Source: Takifugu bimaculatus
Lineage: Eukaryota > Chordata > Actinopteri > Tetraodontiformes > Tetraodontidae
Direction of reading: 5' to 3'
Assembly: GCA_004026145.2 (NCBI GenBank)
Contig: CP034976.1
Span: 5,208,796 to 5,272,795, forward strand
Length of the DNA: 64,000 nucleotides
A model generated the notes under the pieces. It saw only the letters and a program-made list of their open reading frames with translations. It did not search any database and was not told where the DNA came from. The position numbers were made by a program, and so were the translations under genes. Positions 11,493 to 25,429 of the stretch are shown one piece after another (the stretch's first letter is position 1; each line of letters starts with the position of its first letter).

Positions 11493-12690
11493 ATGATCAG
11501 CGTTCCGAAAATAAGGTTTTACAGAGTTACAGCCAAAACGTTTGTTCTCCCACCAGTCCCGAAAAGTCAGCTGAATGGTAAGAATAAGATCCTGCCCATA
11601 AACACCTATGCCCTGCCAGTAATCAGATACCCTGCTGGCATAATACCCTGGCCACTGGAAGACATACAAGTCACTGACATCAAGACAAGGAAAGCTCCTC
11701 ACCATGCAATGAGGGTTTCACCCTAAGTCCAGCATCCTGAAGCTGTACACGGAGTGAAAGGAAGGGGGCCGACGACTAGTAAGTATCCGAACTACTGTCC
11801 AGGAGGAAACAACAAGCCTCCGAGAGTACATCAAGAAGATGGCCCCCACTGACCAACTGCTGAGTGAATGCCTCAGGCAACAAAAGCCTAGCAAGGAGGA
11901 GGAGCCTGAGGGGCTATCATGGAAGGATAAGCCCCTGCATGGTACGTACCACCAACAAATTGAGGGTGTGGCTGATATCGAGAAAACATACCAGTGGCTG
12001 GAAAACGCTGGAATGAAAGACAGCACAGAGGCACTACTCATGGTTTCACAAGATCAGGTCCTGAACCCCAGAGCAATAGAGGCCAGGGTCTACCATACCA
12101 GATAAGACCCCAGGTGTAGGCTGTGTGGAGACGGTCCAGCATATCACAGCAGGGTGTTGGCAGGCAAGGTATACACAGAGCGGCATAACCAGGTGGCTGG
12201 CATAGTGTACAGGAACATCTGCACTGAGTATGGACTGGAGGTCCCTGGGTCCGGGTGGAAGACACCCCTGAAAGTGCTGGAGAACAAGCAGGCCAAGATC
12301 CTGTGGGACTTCCAGATCCAGACTGACAAGATGGTGGTGGCCAATCAATCTGAAATAGTAGATAAACACCAGAAGACAATGGTGGTGATAGACGCAGCAA
12401 TCCCAAGTGACAGCAACATCAGAAAGAAGGAACACGAGAAGCTGGAGAAGTACCAAGGGCTGAAGGAGGAGATAGAGAGAATGTGGGGCATGAAGGTAAC
12501 AGTGGTCCCAGTAGTGATTGGGACAATAGGGGAGGTAACACCCAAGCTGAGTAGATGGCTCCAACAGATACCAGGAACCACATCAGAGATCTCTGTCCAA
12601 GAGTGCAGTACTAGGAACAGCTAAGATCCTGCGCAGAACCCTCAGACTCCCAGGCCTCTGGTAGAGGACCCTAGACACCAGCCCAGGAGG
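11493..12690 (+). mobile_element. 3' end of R2/R4-type LINE with restriction-like endonuclease, degenerate
   Basis: Pieces in several plus-strand frames form the C-terminal part of a non-LTR ORF. They are RYPAGIIPWPLEDIQ (11493-11726), APTDQLLSECLRQQKPS (11839-12105), a zinc-finger-like CRLCGD..VQHITAGC across 12112-12161, and AKILWDFQIQTDKMV to EVTPKLSRWLQQIPGTTSE (12154-12624). The CCHC motif followed by a PD-(D/E)xK-type fold marks elements with restriction-like endonucleases (R2/R4 group; Rex6 in fish). Frame changes lie near 11710-11840 and 12105-12155. The Pro-Asp expected before the first strand reads Ser-Glu (QSEIVD), so the catalytic pair is lost. Confidence 0.7.
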
Positions 12691-12837
12691 GCAAGCAATT
12701 GATTTTTGTAAAAAAACTTATATTGTTTATTTATTTCTTTGTTTATTTAATTTTCCTTCACAGAAACGTGCATTAGAATAAATAAATAAACAAACAAATC
12801 CTGCATTTTAAGAAGTCTTCCAATTGTGTCAAAACTG

Positions 12838-12897
<60 letters not shown>
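12838..12897. repeat. (TTGA)n microsatellite
   Basis: About 15 uninterrupted tetramers, 150 bp past the LINE fragment. Confidence 0.95.
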
Positions 12898-12898
<1 letters not shown>

Positions 12899-14327
12899 TG
12901 TTCACTGTCTGTGGTCATTGCTTCAGCCTATCCCAACAAGAACAAGAGAAGAAGATTTTTTTTTTTACAATTTAAGAATTTGGAAGCAAATGACACTAAT
13001 AAAGTGTGGTGAAATAATTAATAATTCCCCTCCTTTACCATGACATTTCTTTAATATGACATCAAACTCAAACTGTATTGGTCATAGAGCACAGAAATAA
13101 TTTTTTAACTGCAACTCTCAGGACAAAACTAATTTTTAAAAGAAACATTTCATTTTCTATGTATGTCATTATTGTTTTTTTCTTTTGTTGGTTTTTTCAA
13201 CCAGAAAATGCATTTAAGCAGTTTCTATCTTTTAAGAAGCATCTGGTCAGAGACTCAGTGCTTCTGAAGGTTATTTTAAGATGTGGTAGTTGCTAAGAAA
13301 CAAACGTGAGAGAGAAAGTTAATGTCAACATATTTAATAGCAAAATGAGAGGAAAGAATCACAGAAACAATTAGAAAAGCATTCATGCTTCTCTGACAAC
13401 TGACAATCTCCGAATCAAGATAGGTCAATTCATGGCAGGCAATTTTGATACGTTCATCATAAATGCACATATTTTTAAGGTAGTTCTGCCTGCCGACATT
13501 ACAAAATAGGATATTGACAATCAAAGAAGACATATCTGATAAAGCAAAATGAACACTGCTGCAAATGTTACCCTGAGCGTGTACTTTTACTAAATTTTGC
13601 ATGGTTATATTTGGTATTTAAACAATAGTCATCAATCACAACTCTGAAGGGGGTGGGGTGTGGGAGGTTGTGATTAGTGACCTTAATTTCCAAAAGAAAG
13701 TACAGCACAATAATACAAACATTACAAATCCACACATACTGTAGTCAACCTTTTTCTAAATGGTGTTGTTGATCTAAACATTCACTCAAACCAGTATTAT
13801 GGTTCCAGGAAATTTAAAAAAATGTTTTAATTCATAAAGGGGAAAAATGGCATATTCATCAAATCACATAAACACAAAGACTAAATGATCAGAACATTTA
13901 AACAACATCCTATCATAACCTGAGTGGACTCAAACAGTGTTTGCTATTGCATCTTTTTGCAACAGTGCATCAGACGGGAGGGAAAAAGTCATCAGTGACA
14001 CATTCTTTTTGTCAGAATTGATAGTCTGAAACACCAAGTATTGGCTGTGTGTTGAGATGAGACACCTCCAGATTCTATGTGCCCCAGTCACTTTAACTAT
14101 ATACTAGTACATCCTTATCTATAATGATTATAGAAGAGATATACAATAATACTGAAACACTTTCTCCACATATATCATTTAGCAAGCAATGTCAGAACAT
14201 CACAATCATCATGACACTTAGCAGAACTCAAAAACTTGTGAATCTCTACCAAAACTGTTCACATAATGCATCACCTAATGTGATGATAATTGTTACTCAC
14301 GAACCCTTTCCAATCAATCTGAAAAAG

Positions 14328-14335
14328 TCCCTGAG
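14328..14335 (-). promoter_or_regulatory. miR-125/lin-4 8-mer seed site in lin28a 3' region
   Basis: The sense strand reads CTCAGGGA, an exact 8-mer match to the miR-125 seed, 1.6 kb past the stop. miR-125 is an established repressor of lin-28 family mRNAs. It counts only if the UTR reaches this far. Confidence 0.5.
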
Positions 14336-15834
14336 CTCTTTGATTGGTAAATCCTGAGGTTAAACATATGTAAGAAAAAGATGGAAAGCAAACACATTAA
14401 AAGAGAATAAACTCAATATAAAAAAGTAAATGATGCATCTTACACATGATTAGTGCAGAAAACATTTGCATTTGCGTTTTGGTAAAGACCGAATAGAAAC
14501 CTACTGAGAAAAAAAAACATAAAATAAAATAGAAAAATATAATTCAAAACAAAAAAGAAAGCCCACTCATATAATATGGACAATGACTGGTTCATCCAGA
14601 ATACATGTACAAATTGATATAAGGGACATACCTATATTCTCAATTTGGACCCTGGAATGCTAATTTTATGATGTCCTGCATTTGTTGCTGAGAGGCAGGG
14701 GAGCACAATGGGGTGGAAATAAATAAGTGTTTGTTTTTTGTTTTTTTAAAGGCTTTAGTATAATTTTACTTATATATTAATTGGGTGTTAAAGTCTCATC
14801 AGCTTCCCCTGTAAAACTGGAGTAAATGCTGATCAGCTACCTAGTTCTACATGCTTCTCTATGCACGCTTGGTGTTTCTGGACTCTTTACCCGACTAAGG
14901 CTTATAGTTAGGTGATACATTAAATAACTACCTAAAAAATGATCACAATGATTCCAAAGAAAAACACCAGCTTTAAAACTGGTGAAATGAGGAAAGCTAG
15001 CTGGACCCCTCAGTACCCCAGTCCATGCATCTGATTAGCAGTGAATGTGTAGATGAATTTGATCCTTATTGAAGGAATTTTACAGCAGCAGAATTTCTCA
15101 CAGCACTCAAAAATAAAACGCTGTAGTGGAGCAATGTGGTATGAAAACAGTTTAAAATGTACCTGTAATAAAGCTGTTTGCACATACATGATATAGCACA
15201 TACACCATAATAAAAAATGATAGAATACACCCTGACCACACCCTGATTCTAAAACTGCAGAACAAAAATGATTTAAAGTAATCCCAGTTTGATTCAAAAT
15301 CCAAATAGATGTAAGCAGAGAATATTTGGTTTACCGACATGATTGATTTTTACAGCTGAATGCAATAATGAGATAGACCATGCATGTTTAGACACATGAA
15401 AGTAATAAGAAAGGAAAATTATAAAAGACCAAATGGTGGTCTGACATTCATTTGTCCGAGGATTGTGGGATGGTCAGTTGCAATATTGGCAGATGCCAGT
15501 CCATTGCCTATAGGTACACCCTACATCAGAAGGTTACAACCCTCAGCAGTTACACCTTCAAGGCCGAAAGGGAATGCATCAAATGTGCGGTTCTATAATA
15601 AATGCAGTGAGTATTCAGCAAAAAAAAAGATTGCAAGGAACAGGTTTAAGAGTGACACAAAATTCAAATAGCAAAACAGTGAAGGATAATCTGTTACATG
15701 GCTTATTACACTACAGTCCTAAAACCCTCAAAGACCTGCAGCGATTCAAACATTAAGAAAGCATCCTGAGTGCAATTATACAGTTTCTCTGAGTGTTATA
15801 CAAAATGGTTAAAAACAAAGCATTTTTTTTAACC

Positions 15835-15842
15835 TGAGGTAG
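15835..15842 (-). promoter_or_regulatory. let-7 8-mer seed site in lin28a 3' UTR
   Basis: The sense strand reads CTACCTCA, the perfect 8-mer for let-7, 111 bases past the stop. let-7 repression of lin28 through such sites is well established and closes the lin28/let-7 double-negative loop. Confidence 0.8.
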
Positions 15843-15952
15843 TTTCAAAAGTAGCTTCAAAAGACAAAAGTAGATCATATGTCCCACCTTGGTATCAAAG
15901 CAGTTTGATTGGCCTTTGTGCGTCCCCTGGCAACTATTTCCTGATTCTCTGT

Positions 15953-18900
15953 TTAATTGGCACATTTGCGAGGTACCACCAAGTGAGGGTGCTGCTCTTC
16001 CTCCCCTTTTAATGGAGACGGTTTTCCTTGAGAACCTGGTGATGACTGCTGTGGTTTGACTGGGCAGCTGGCAACCATGTGTTCGATGCTCTGACAAAAG
16101 TGGCACTTTTTGGGCTGGGGTGGTAACTTGCACTCTTTGGCATGGTGATCCAGGCCTCCACAGTTGTAACATCTATAAGAAAAGGATGTTTAGTTTGATG
16201 TCACAGGTTGAACAATGAATTTTTATGTCACTCAGGAGTGGTGAATATAAAGAAGTTATACTGTATGAAAAACAGTTGATGATTTACTCAAAGTTTTTCC
16301 TGGACCTGATATGTTAACTTTCTAGTCACCATTCAAGTCAGAGAAGAATTTTAAAGGTAGGTAAAGACAAAACTCCAACTTAAAGAAGGATAGTGTGGTT
16401 GGTGTCAAAGACAGATGTATTCAATGATTGTTCAATATCACAACCCTCACATGTAACATTTGGCCATGTCAAGATAATATTCTAACACTCGGGTGGACTA
16501 CACAGTATCAGCAACAGGGTTTCCCTTTGGCCATCAGCTTGGCCGCAACATTATTTCTGCATTGCTGTGTTTGTTGGTTATGCTATTGAATCAGAGCAAG
16601 TCAATATTTTCCATTAGCATCTACCTTTAGAGTTAAACTGCACAAAGGGTAACCTCCAGTTATTTCTATGCAATTTCCCCTCATATGAGAAGGGGAGGTA
16701 GGTGATTGGTGGGCAAGGGTCAGCCAGTTTGTGCCACTGTAGACTCCCAACCACCATTGTGGTGACAGACAAGTGGTAGAATTGCCTGCCGATGAGTCAG
16801 TTTGTAGCTTTGTGGCACTTTCCATTTGCCTAGTGTCCTATACCAACAGAAGAGTGAAGTCTGCTATCTCATCATCAGGAGGAAAGAGAAGGAAAATGGA
16901 AGTAGTCTCTTTGTGTAAAAAACTGGAATAATGACCTTTGATCCCTGTCTCCCTCCTCTGTTTTCTAACCTCCAATCATATCGCAGCCCCCAACCAATTT
17001 GCATTTACTCATACATTGTTTCCATGACAACAGTGACCTCTCACCCCCCTCGCCTAGGTCCTTACATCTGTTATCAATTAAATGGACAGGAACATTTTTT
17101 CCTCTCTCAATCATTCATTCATACATACTCATGTCCATGCAGTCTGTTTTTTATAATATCTCGGTAACATGCAACAAACTGACAGAAATGCAACCTCGTG
17201 CAATAATAATAATCATAATCATCATAATAGAGCATCAGGATGCATGTATGTTCAATCAAATCAAACACTAAACAACAAAATGTTACTGCACTGCAGCAGA
17301 CCACCCAGGACTCTTTGAAGCCATAATGATCTCTATTCTCACTTATAACTCACTAGCTCTAATCAGCACTGGCAGCAGATGATATTTCTCTAAGATTGAG
17401 TTGTATCCCTATTTAAAAATCCTGTTTTTGTTTGGAGATATTTCATGGATTATAAGGTGTCAACCCTTGTGTGACCAACTCAGCCTAGTTATGTGTTTGT
17501 TGAATATTGCCTTGATATATCTTAGATTTTTTTTTTGATGACAGAGTTGCAAAAAACCACATAGAGGTTTAGGGAGTTAGCCAGAATCCATTTTGGAAGA
17601 GTAGATTTAAATGTTATTGATTCAGGTCACTCATCAGATCCCCTCCTCTGACCCTTGATAAGGTTAAATGTGGGGGTTGGGATTAAGGAAAAGGGAAAGG
17701 GAAATAAAATTTAAAAAAAAACAAAAAAACAATAGTGTCCAAACTGAACATGACGACATTACAGGCAGTGAAGTAACATATACAAAAACTAAATGATTTA
17801 TAAATCTGAAAAATATAAATGATGATATGAAAAAAGCAGTGGCATTTGTTGACACAATTTGTTAGTGTACAAGTTCTCAGCAAGAAAGTTTCCACTTTAC
17901 CTGTCCCCCTTTGAGCGTCGTTTCTGGACCTTCTTGCCTTTCGGTCTCCTTTCACTGCCCATACAGTGAATGCCTCCTGGGCCAGTAACTCGCTGCGACT
18001 CCAAACCCTTTGATGACTTCTTGAATGTAAACTCGACTGCTTCGCCTTCTTTCAGGCTTCGAAAACCTTCCATGTGCAACTTGCTCTGAAAAACAACATA
18101 AGAAGTGGATCAACACTAAAAACACAGGCTTTGGTTTTTGGAAAAATTGGTTAATTGGACTCAAATTAACAACAAGCACTACTTGCCATTGTAGTGCGCA
18201 TATTGGCTTACAGAGAATCAACACCTCCTACTAAAAGAAAAAACAGTTTGGTACAAAATGCCAAGAAGAGGAAATATTGGCTGTTTTCTATTGTCACCAT
18301 TGGTTTACCATGTTGTGTTCTTTTATTTTTAATACAATAGCGGAAAGCACGCTTAATTGCTACTTGCTATGATATCAGGCCAGCTTACTGTAGCTTCCAC
18401 TGTGAAACAACCAAGACCTACAATGTGTGCAGACACTATCCAGTCAGGATCAATGCCCAAACCATGCTTGTCTGTTGGCTCATGTTTGAGGAGTAAATCT
18501 GATGAGGGTAACCTTTAACCCATCCCCCCCAACAGAGGAACAGCATTCCACACTGCTGCCCCCACTCCATCTCTCTTCCCACCCACATTACAAAGCTCCA
18601 CTGACCACTGCCACTAACCCTAAACTGCAGGATGCTGGGGTTACTACTATATGGTTGGGGGTGGGGTGAGAAGACAGGGTGGGTTCTCTGTGAGGCTGGG
18701 GGGGGGGGGGGGGGGGGGGGGTCAGGATGACATTCCATAGATACTTTTGTGGCAGGAAGATGTAGAAGATAAAACTAAAGAGCAAACAAAAATGAAGGTT
18801 CAATCTGTGTCATTAATAAAAGACACATCAAAGTTTGTTAATTTTATTAAACATAGACAGCAGTTTGGCTGTTGGACAACGTATAAAGATCACAAAGCAT

Positions 18901-21408
18901 TTTTCTTACACCATCATCACTTGAAGTTGATTTTCAGGAAGCAATAGCATAATGAGTTTTTGAACTTAAAATCAAGTTTTTTACATGAGATACTTGTTCA
19001 AAAATCCCATTGTGGCTTTAACTTGTAGTAGCATATATTTTTTATAGACGTTAATCTAATTTCTTTCCAAAGTATTTCTTTGACTTAAAATCCAATAATT
19101 AAATATGAACATATGGGTCCAAAACCCACTGGAGTGCAATGGATCTTATCAAAGGCACGATTTAAGAAACTCTAGACGTATCCTTAATAATAGGCTATTA
19201 ATGTACCCCAAAGCATCACATTTAAGACCAAGTAAATTCCTTTTGACAACCTGCTGCAAAACTGCAAGGCAAATGTAACAGACACTAGGTCATGCTAACA
19301 TCTGACAAGGGTTTCCAAATTAGCAGCTTCCACAAGGACTTAAGAGATAAATGATTGCTCATGATATTTCTGTTTCAATGTGTCTGGAGAGCCACAACCC
19401 TTCCAGGCCTCCCTGCTCTCGTGCCCATAAAAGCTCACTTCTTTATTGTGACCTTGCTCACCCTCCCATACCCCCTACAGATCATCCCCAGTGTATGCAT
19501 ACCCAGCATCAGCTTATCCACAAACACAGATAAAGATTTGGGTAGAGCTATAAACTCCAAGGGAATGTTACTTGGGGTGTCTGCTCCAAAGTGTCTAAAA
19601 TGTGTTTGAATGCACCAAGTAAGAAATCCATCAGAGTAGGCTTGGGGCAATCACAGGACTACCGCTGGGAAAAAGATTGGTTTGGTCACTGCCAAGGGGT
19701 GCTTTATTCTAATATATGACCCTATTGTTGTCCTGCACAAAGACCAAAGGATCCTGGAAGTTATTTATCGTTGATGCCTGACTACCAATTTAAGAGATAG
19801 GGTCTTTATAGTTGCCATGACCCCTTCACATATATCATTGCTGCACGCGTGCCTACGTTTTTGTCATTAATACAACAAAGTAACTGACTGCACATTAATT
19901 TGGAATTAGATTCTTTTTGAACAAAATGTACGGGGCTGTTTTTTCACACAAATTTGATGTAAACCACATGTCGAACTCAAGTTTTCAAAAATAATGAATC
20001 ATCCACTCCCGACCAATGTGAAATTATAACCTGAGATAAGACCTGAAAAAAGTCAACAAAGTAAATGTGGAACATGCAAGCAAGACCTGCATACAGACAA
20101 TCCTTCAACTTTTCAGATAAAGATGCATTGGACTGAATGATACCTTTGTGTGTGCTGGCACAGTGCAGACAAATAAGCGTATCTAAAATAAACCTTGAGG
20201 ACTTTGTTCTCTGTCAAAGCAAATTTAACACAGCACCACACACACACCCCACAGACAGAGAAGAGCCCTTAATCACTTTATGACAGGAACCTCGAGTGAA
20301 ATAGGATGCAAGTGGAGACTCCTCTCATTCACATGCTAAGTCTTTATTTTATCAGACTGCGGTGGAGGTGCATACCCACATGTGAAGAAGGAAAAGAGGC
20401 ACATGCAACACCCCACTGCTTCTTCGGCTGTATTTGAAAAGGTGAATCTCTTGAAAAGCTAAGCTTCTTACTGAAATATATATGCTTTTGTCTCCCACAA
20501 AAAAGCCTTCTTTAAAATAAATATTCAAAGAAAATCAATGTTTCATACTCATTCTATTCAAAATTCAATTGGTTGTGTAGCCTATAATTCATCAAAGTGT
20601 ATCAGTGGTGTTTCTCTCCAAAAACCACGAGGAAGGCAGCAACACGTGCTCTGCACCCATCGCGTTTACGCGCGACAAACGCCTCTAAATGAAATAACGT
20701 TGAGGGTGCCGCTTTCAAATCACTTTATTTTACTTATCTGATTTGGGCGTTTGAAGGTGTTTTGTTTTGTTTTATCAATCTTGTTTAAGACTGTGGTATC
20801 CTTTTGGTATCCTACCTGATGGACAAAGACATCAACCGGTTCGTCCAGCGGGAGTCCCTCACGATTCGTCATTGACAGGAAGCCGAAGCCCATACGCACG
20901 TTAAACCATTTGCACACGCCTTCGCCATAAGAACACTGCAACTCTTTCTCGGTGCTTGGGCCATCATCTTCCTCTGTCTTACATACTCCTGCATTGAAAA
21001 GTAAATTACAGTTTAGAAGAATTTATATGCGCTTATAAGGGGATGCATGCACACAATTCAAATAAAGTAGAGAAAATAACTTTCCCTTTTTTGTCGACAT
21101 AGATCAATCAAAGCAAACGAAAACGACACAAAACGATGCAGTTTGGTTTTTTTTCGGATAACATCACCACTTTACAAATAAATCCGAGATTTTATTTAAA
21201 TATCTATACAGAATGAAAATATACGTTGTATGGTGTCAAGATTTTTTTTAAATGTACTAAATTCGCATAATGTGTGCACAATGTTTTTAGATGATTAATT
21301 ATAGAGAAAGTTAGCCATAAGACAGCTCAATTAAAACATATGTAGTAGAACTCTAGTTCGGTTTATTTTATAACAACCTGGAAATTCCTGGTTAGAAACG
21401 GAGCCCAT
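15953..21408 (-). CDS. lin28a: LIN28A RNA-binding protein, complete, four exons
   Basis: Pluripotency and timing factor that binds the let-7 precursor loop and blocks its maturation. Exons: 21408-21378, 20988-20816, 18085-17901, 16172-15953; they splice in phase to 202 aa (human 209). The N-terminus MGSVSNQEFPG matches the family start. The cold-shock domain runs from about residue 33 to 105, with KWFNVRMGFGFLS (RNP1-like) and DVFVHQ (RNP2-like). A basic linker, ERRPKGKKVQKRRSKGD, leads to two CCHC knuckles, CYNCGGLDHHAKEC (131-144) and CHFCQSIEHMVASC (153-166). The donor of exon 1 (GTTGTT) is weak. The stop is TAA at 15953-15955. A compound microsatellite lies about 220 bp before the ATG. 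LIN28A is preferred over LIN28B because of length and the short C-terminal tail. Confidence 0.95.
18698..18721. repeat. Poly(G) run of 24
   Basis: An uninterrupted G tract in lin28a intron 2; length is likely variable and prone to sequencing error. Confidence 0.9.
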
Positions 21409-21622
21409 GTCTTCAGTTCTGCCTTGAGTCAAAATTAGCACCCAAGCTACAGTATCCTGGTTCAGCCCCAGAGCTCGGTAAAATCCTTTAGGATTGCCAC
21501 TTTCATGCAAAATGAGGTGAAACTGAGCTGCAAGGGGGAAAGCAGAGAGGTAAATAAAAGGGGGCTGGTATCCTATCCCCTAAACAATAGGAGGAGGGGG
21601 GGTTGCTGACTTTTTGCTGAAC

Positions 21623-23525
<1,903 letters not shown>

Positions 23526-25320
23526 ATGATGGCCAAAATACCAAGAAATTCGCGCGTATTTGTCTTGCTCTTCGCACTCCTGATCTTCTGGACAATATTA
23601 GGACTGAGGGCTCTCTTCGGAATCTGGTTTAGAGCGAATGGCGGACGTCGCTCCAGGAGGAGCTTTCACGTTTCCAGTTCATGCTTGTTCTTTTGGCAGC
23701 AACACCAAGGTGGTTTCGTCGAACGCTAGTCTCGACGGGGATGATTTTACAATATTCTTTTTTTTAACACTATATTGTAACCCTCTCACGGACAGGAAAT
23801 ACTTTCACTAGGACCACATCCTAATTCCACACTAGGACCCCCAAGTATCCAGCTTTTTAAGAGGAAAACACATGCCGCCTGAGGATATCGGCTCAAGTTT
23901 TTACCCAAAACGCAGTCTGTACAGTTGGAGGGGCCCGAGCGTGCGGGAGGTGCACATGAAACAGATTGCAGGGTCTGCAGCAGGTCATTCAAAAAAACAT
24001 TATGGGAGAAAACGTTTTTGCGGTCTAACGCAAGGTTTGTTTTATGGCTTCAACTGAAGGCTAAACATTTTCAGCACCGGACAGCTCCCAACATGACGCA
24101 GTAGTGCAGAGATGTCTGTTATTCTCTATTTGAAGGCTGCCTATTCGAGTATTTTCCAACTGTGCGCCATGGTATAATAAATTAAAGAAAATAGATTTCT
24201 CTCACGAACCTGGATAATTCTTTTTCAATATTACTGTGTAATTTTAGATGGAGTATTGTACTAAGACTAGAGTCCTGTATGCTAGTATCAGTGACATTCT
24301 GAGGGGGTATTGCACAAAACCAGGCTAAGTGCTTAAAAGTGGAAATTTTGGCTATCCTGATTAAATTTAGCCTCAAGCACAAAGGTAGTCAAGTTTATCC
24401 CGGACAAGTGATTTAGTCTCTGCACTTAGCCTACTAAGAGCATTTCTATGGTTTTTCTGTACGTTGTACATCACTTAACCATCCTGCATCCAAATTCTAT
24501 AACTGTATAACATTTTCCAGTAATCATTTTCTAGTATTATTTATTTCCACAGATTATATAAAGACAAAATAAGACAAAATATTTGAGCAATAAAATCCTT
24601 TAATTAATTTTGTTTTAATAATGAAAGGATTCATTATTATTCACCTACCTGTCTGCTGGGGTTAGGTCCTGGTCCTGACCCCCACTGCTGAAAACATACT
24701 GAAATTCATTATCAGCACACAATAAACCTATCACTTCATTTGGTACTTGCTATTTAGGCTACACTAAAGTAACTTGCCTACAAAATATTTTTATATTTCT
24801 TTTCCCCTGCTGCCAGGTCCTTATCTGGCCAGACATGTTCATTCTTTATGAAGGATGATGGATTCTATGTTCACAGTGGAAGTATGTCTGTGTGTTTTTC
24901 TGTTAATTGTGCACCCATTGACAATTGTGTTGATAAAGGTCAACCTTGAAATCTGTTCTTCAAATAATTGTAACCATATGAATGTAGCCTAAATGGCCTA
25001 CAATGCAATTATGATTATTGTATGTTTCAAATATTTACAGCAATTATAATAATGGACATAGAATGATTTTGAACATTCAATAAGACAGCAACTGACTGCT
25101 AATTGGGTCAAATGGGTAAACAACATGTGAAGGTTGGATGAGTTTTTGGATGTCGGATTTCAAATTTTATTGTGGAGGTAATCCGATCTGTCTTTCTGTG
25201 TCTTTCTCCAAGGTCCTGGTCCTGTCATGGTATCCCCCAGGTCTTGCAGAGGACAACAGGGAAATCAGTGAGGATTTGGTATCAAGTATATTGGATGCTA
25301 CATACAGACACAACCTTAAA
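23526..25320 (+). pseudogene. maneal: Endo-alpha-mannosidase-like gene, decayed (exons 1 and 2 remain)
   Basis: MANEAL/MANEA are type II Golgi glycosidases of the GH99 family. The first exon starts at 23526 with a cytoplasmic stub and a membrane anchor (VFVLLFALLIFWTILGL). After a frame change it resumes at about 23740 with family text: NPLTDRKYFH, DHILIPH, DPQVSSFLRGKHMPPED, IGSSFYP and HMKQIAGSAA near 23970. In that frame two TAG stops (23809-23811 and 23833-23835) stand where the family has conserved Trp. Exon 2 (25213-25320) is still open, with AG before and GT after: VLVLSWYPPGLAEDN, then ISEDLVSSILDATYRHNLK. Exons 3 and 4 were not found. Introns are retained, so it is not a processed copy. 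Its position next to yrdc matches human MANEAL. Confidence 0.8.
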
Positions 25321-25429
25321 GTAAACCTCAGATGCAGAAGCACACTGTCAGGCTGGAACTCTAAGCAGATTGGTCAGTGGTTTCAATCAATTTTATTCAT
25401 CGAACCAAATTGCAATTTGGCAGAGTGAA

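Larger units (their letters stand above)
12900..15952 (-). other. 3' UTR and downstream region of lin28a
   Basis: No coding signal on either strand. It lies just past the lin28a stop and holds a let-7 8-mer at 15835-15842 and a miR-125 8-mer at 14328-14335, as expected of a lin28 3' UTR. The transcript end is not clear; candidate ATTAAA signals (minus) lie at about 13332 and 13834. Confidence 0.5.

Noticed and set aside
12038..12581. Several minus-strand open frames up to 172 codons
   Set aside because: Antisense shadows of the LINE 3' ORF on the plus strand, which has recognisable motifs.
15753..16172. 139-codon minus-strand frame overlapping the last lin28a exon
   Set aside because: Wrong frame; the lin28a frame shows both CCHC knuckles and a stop at 15953.
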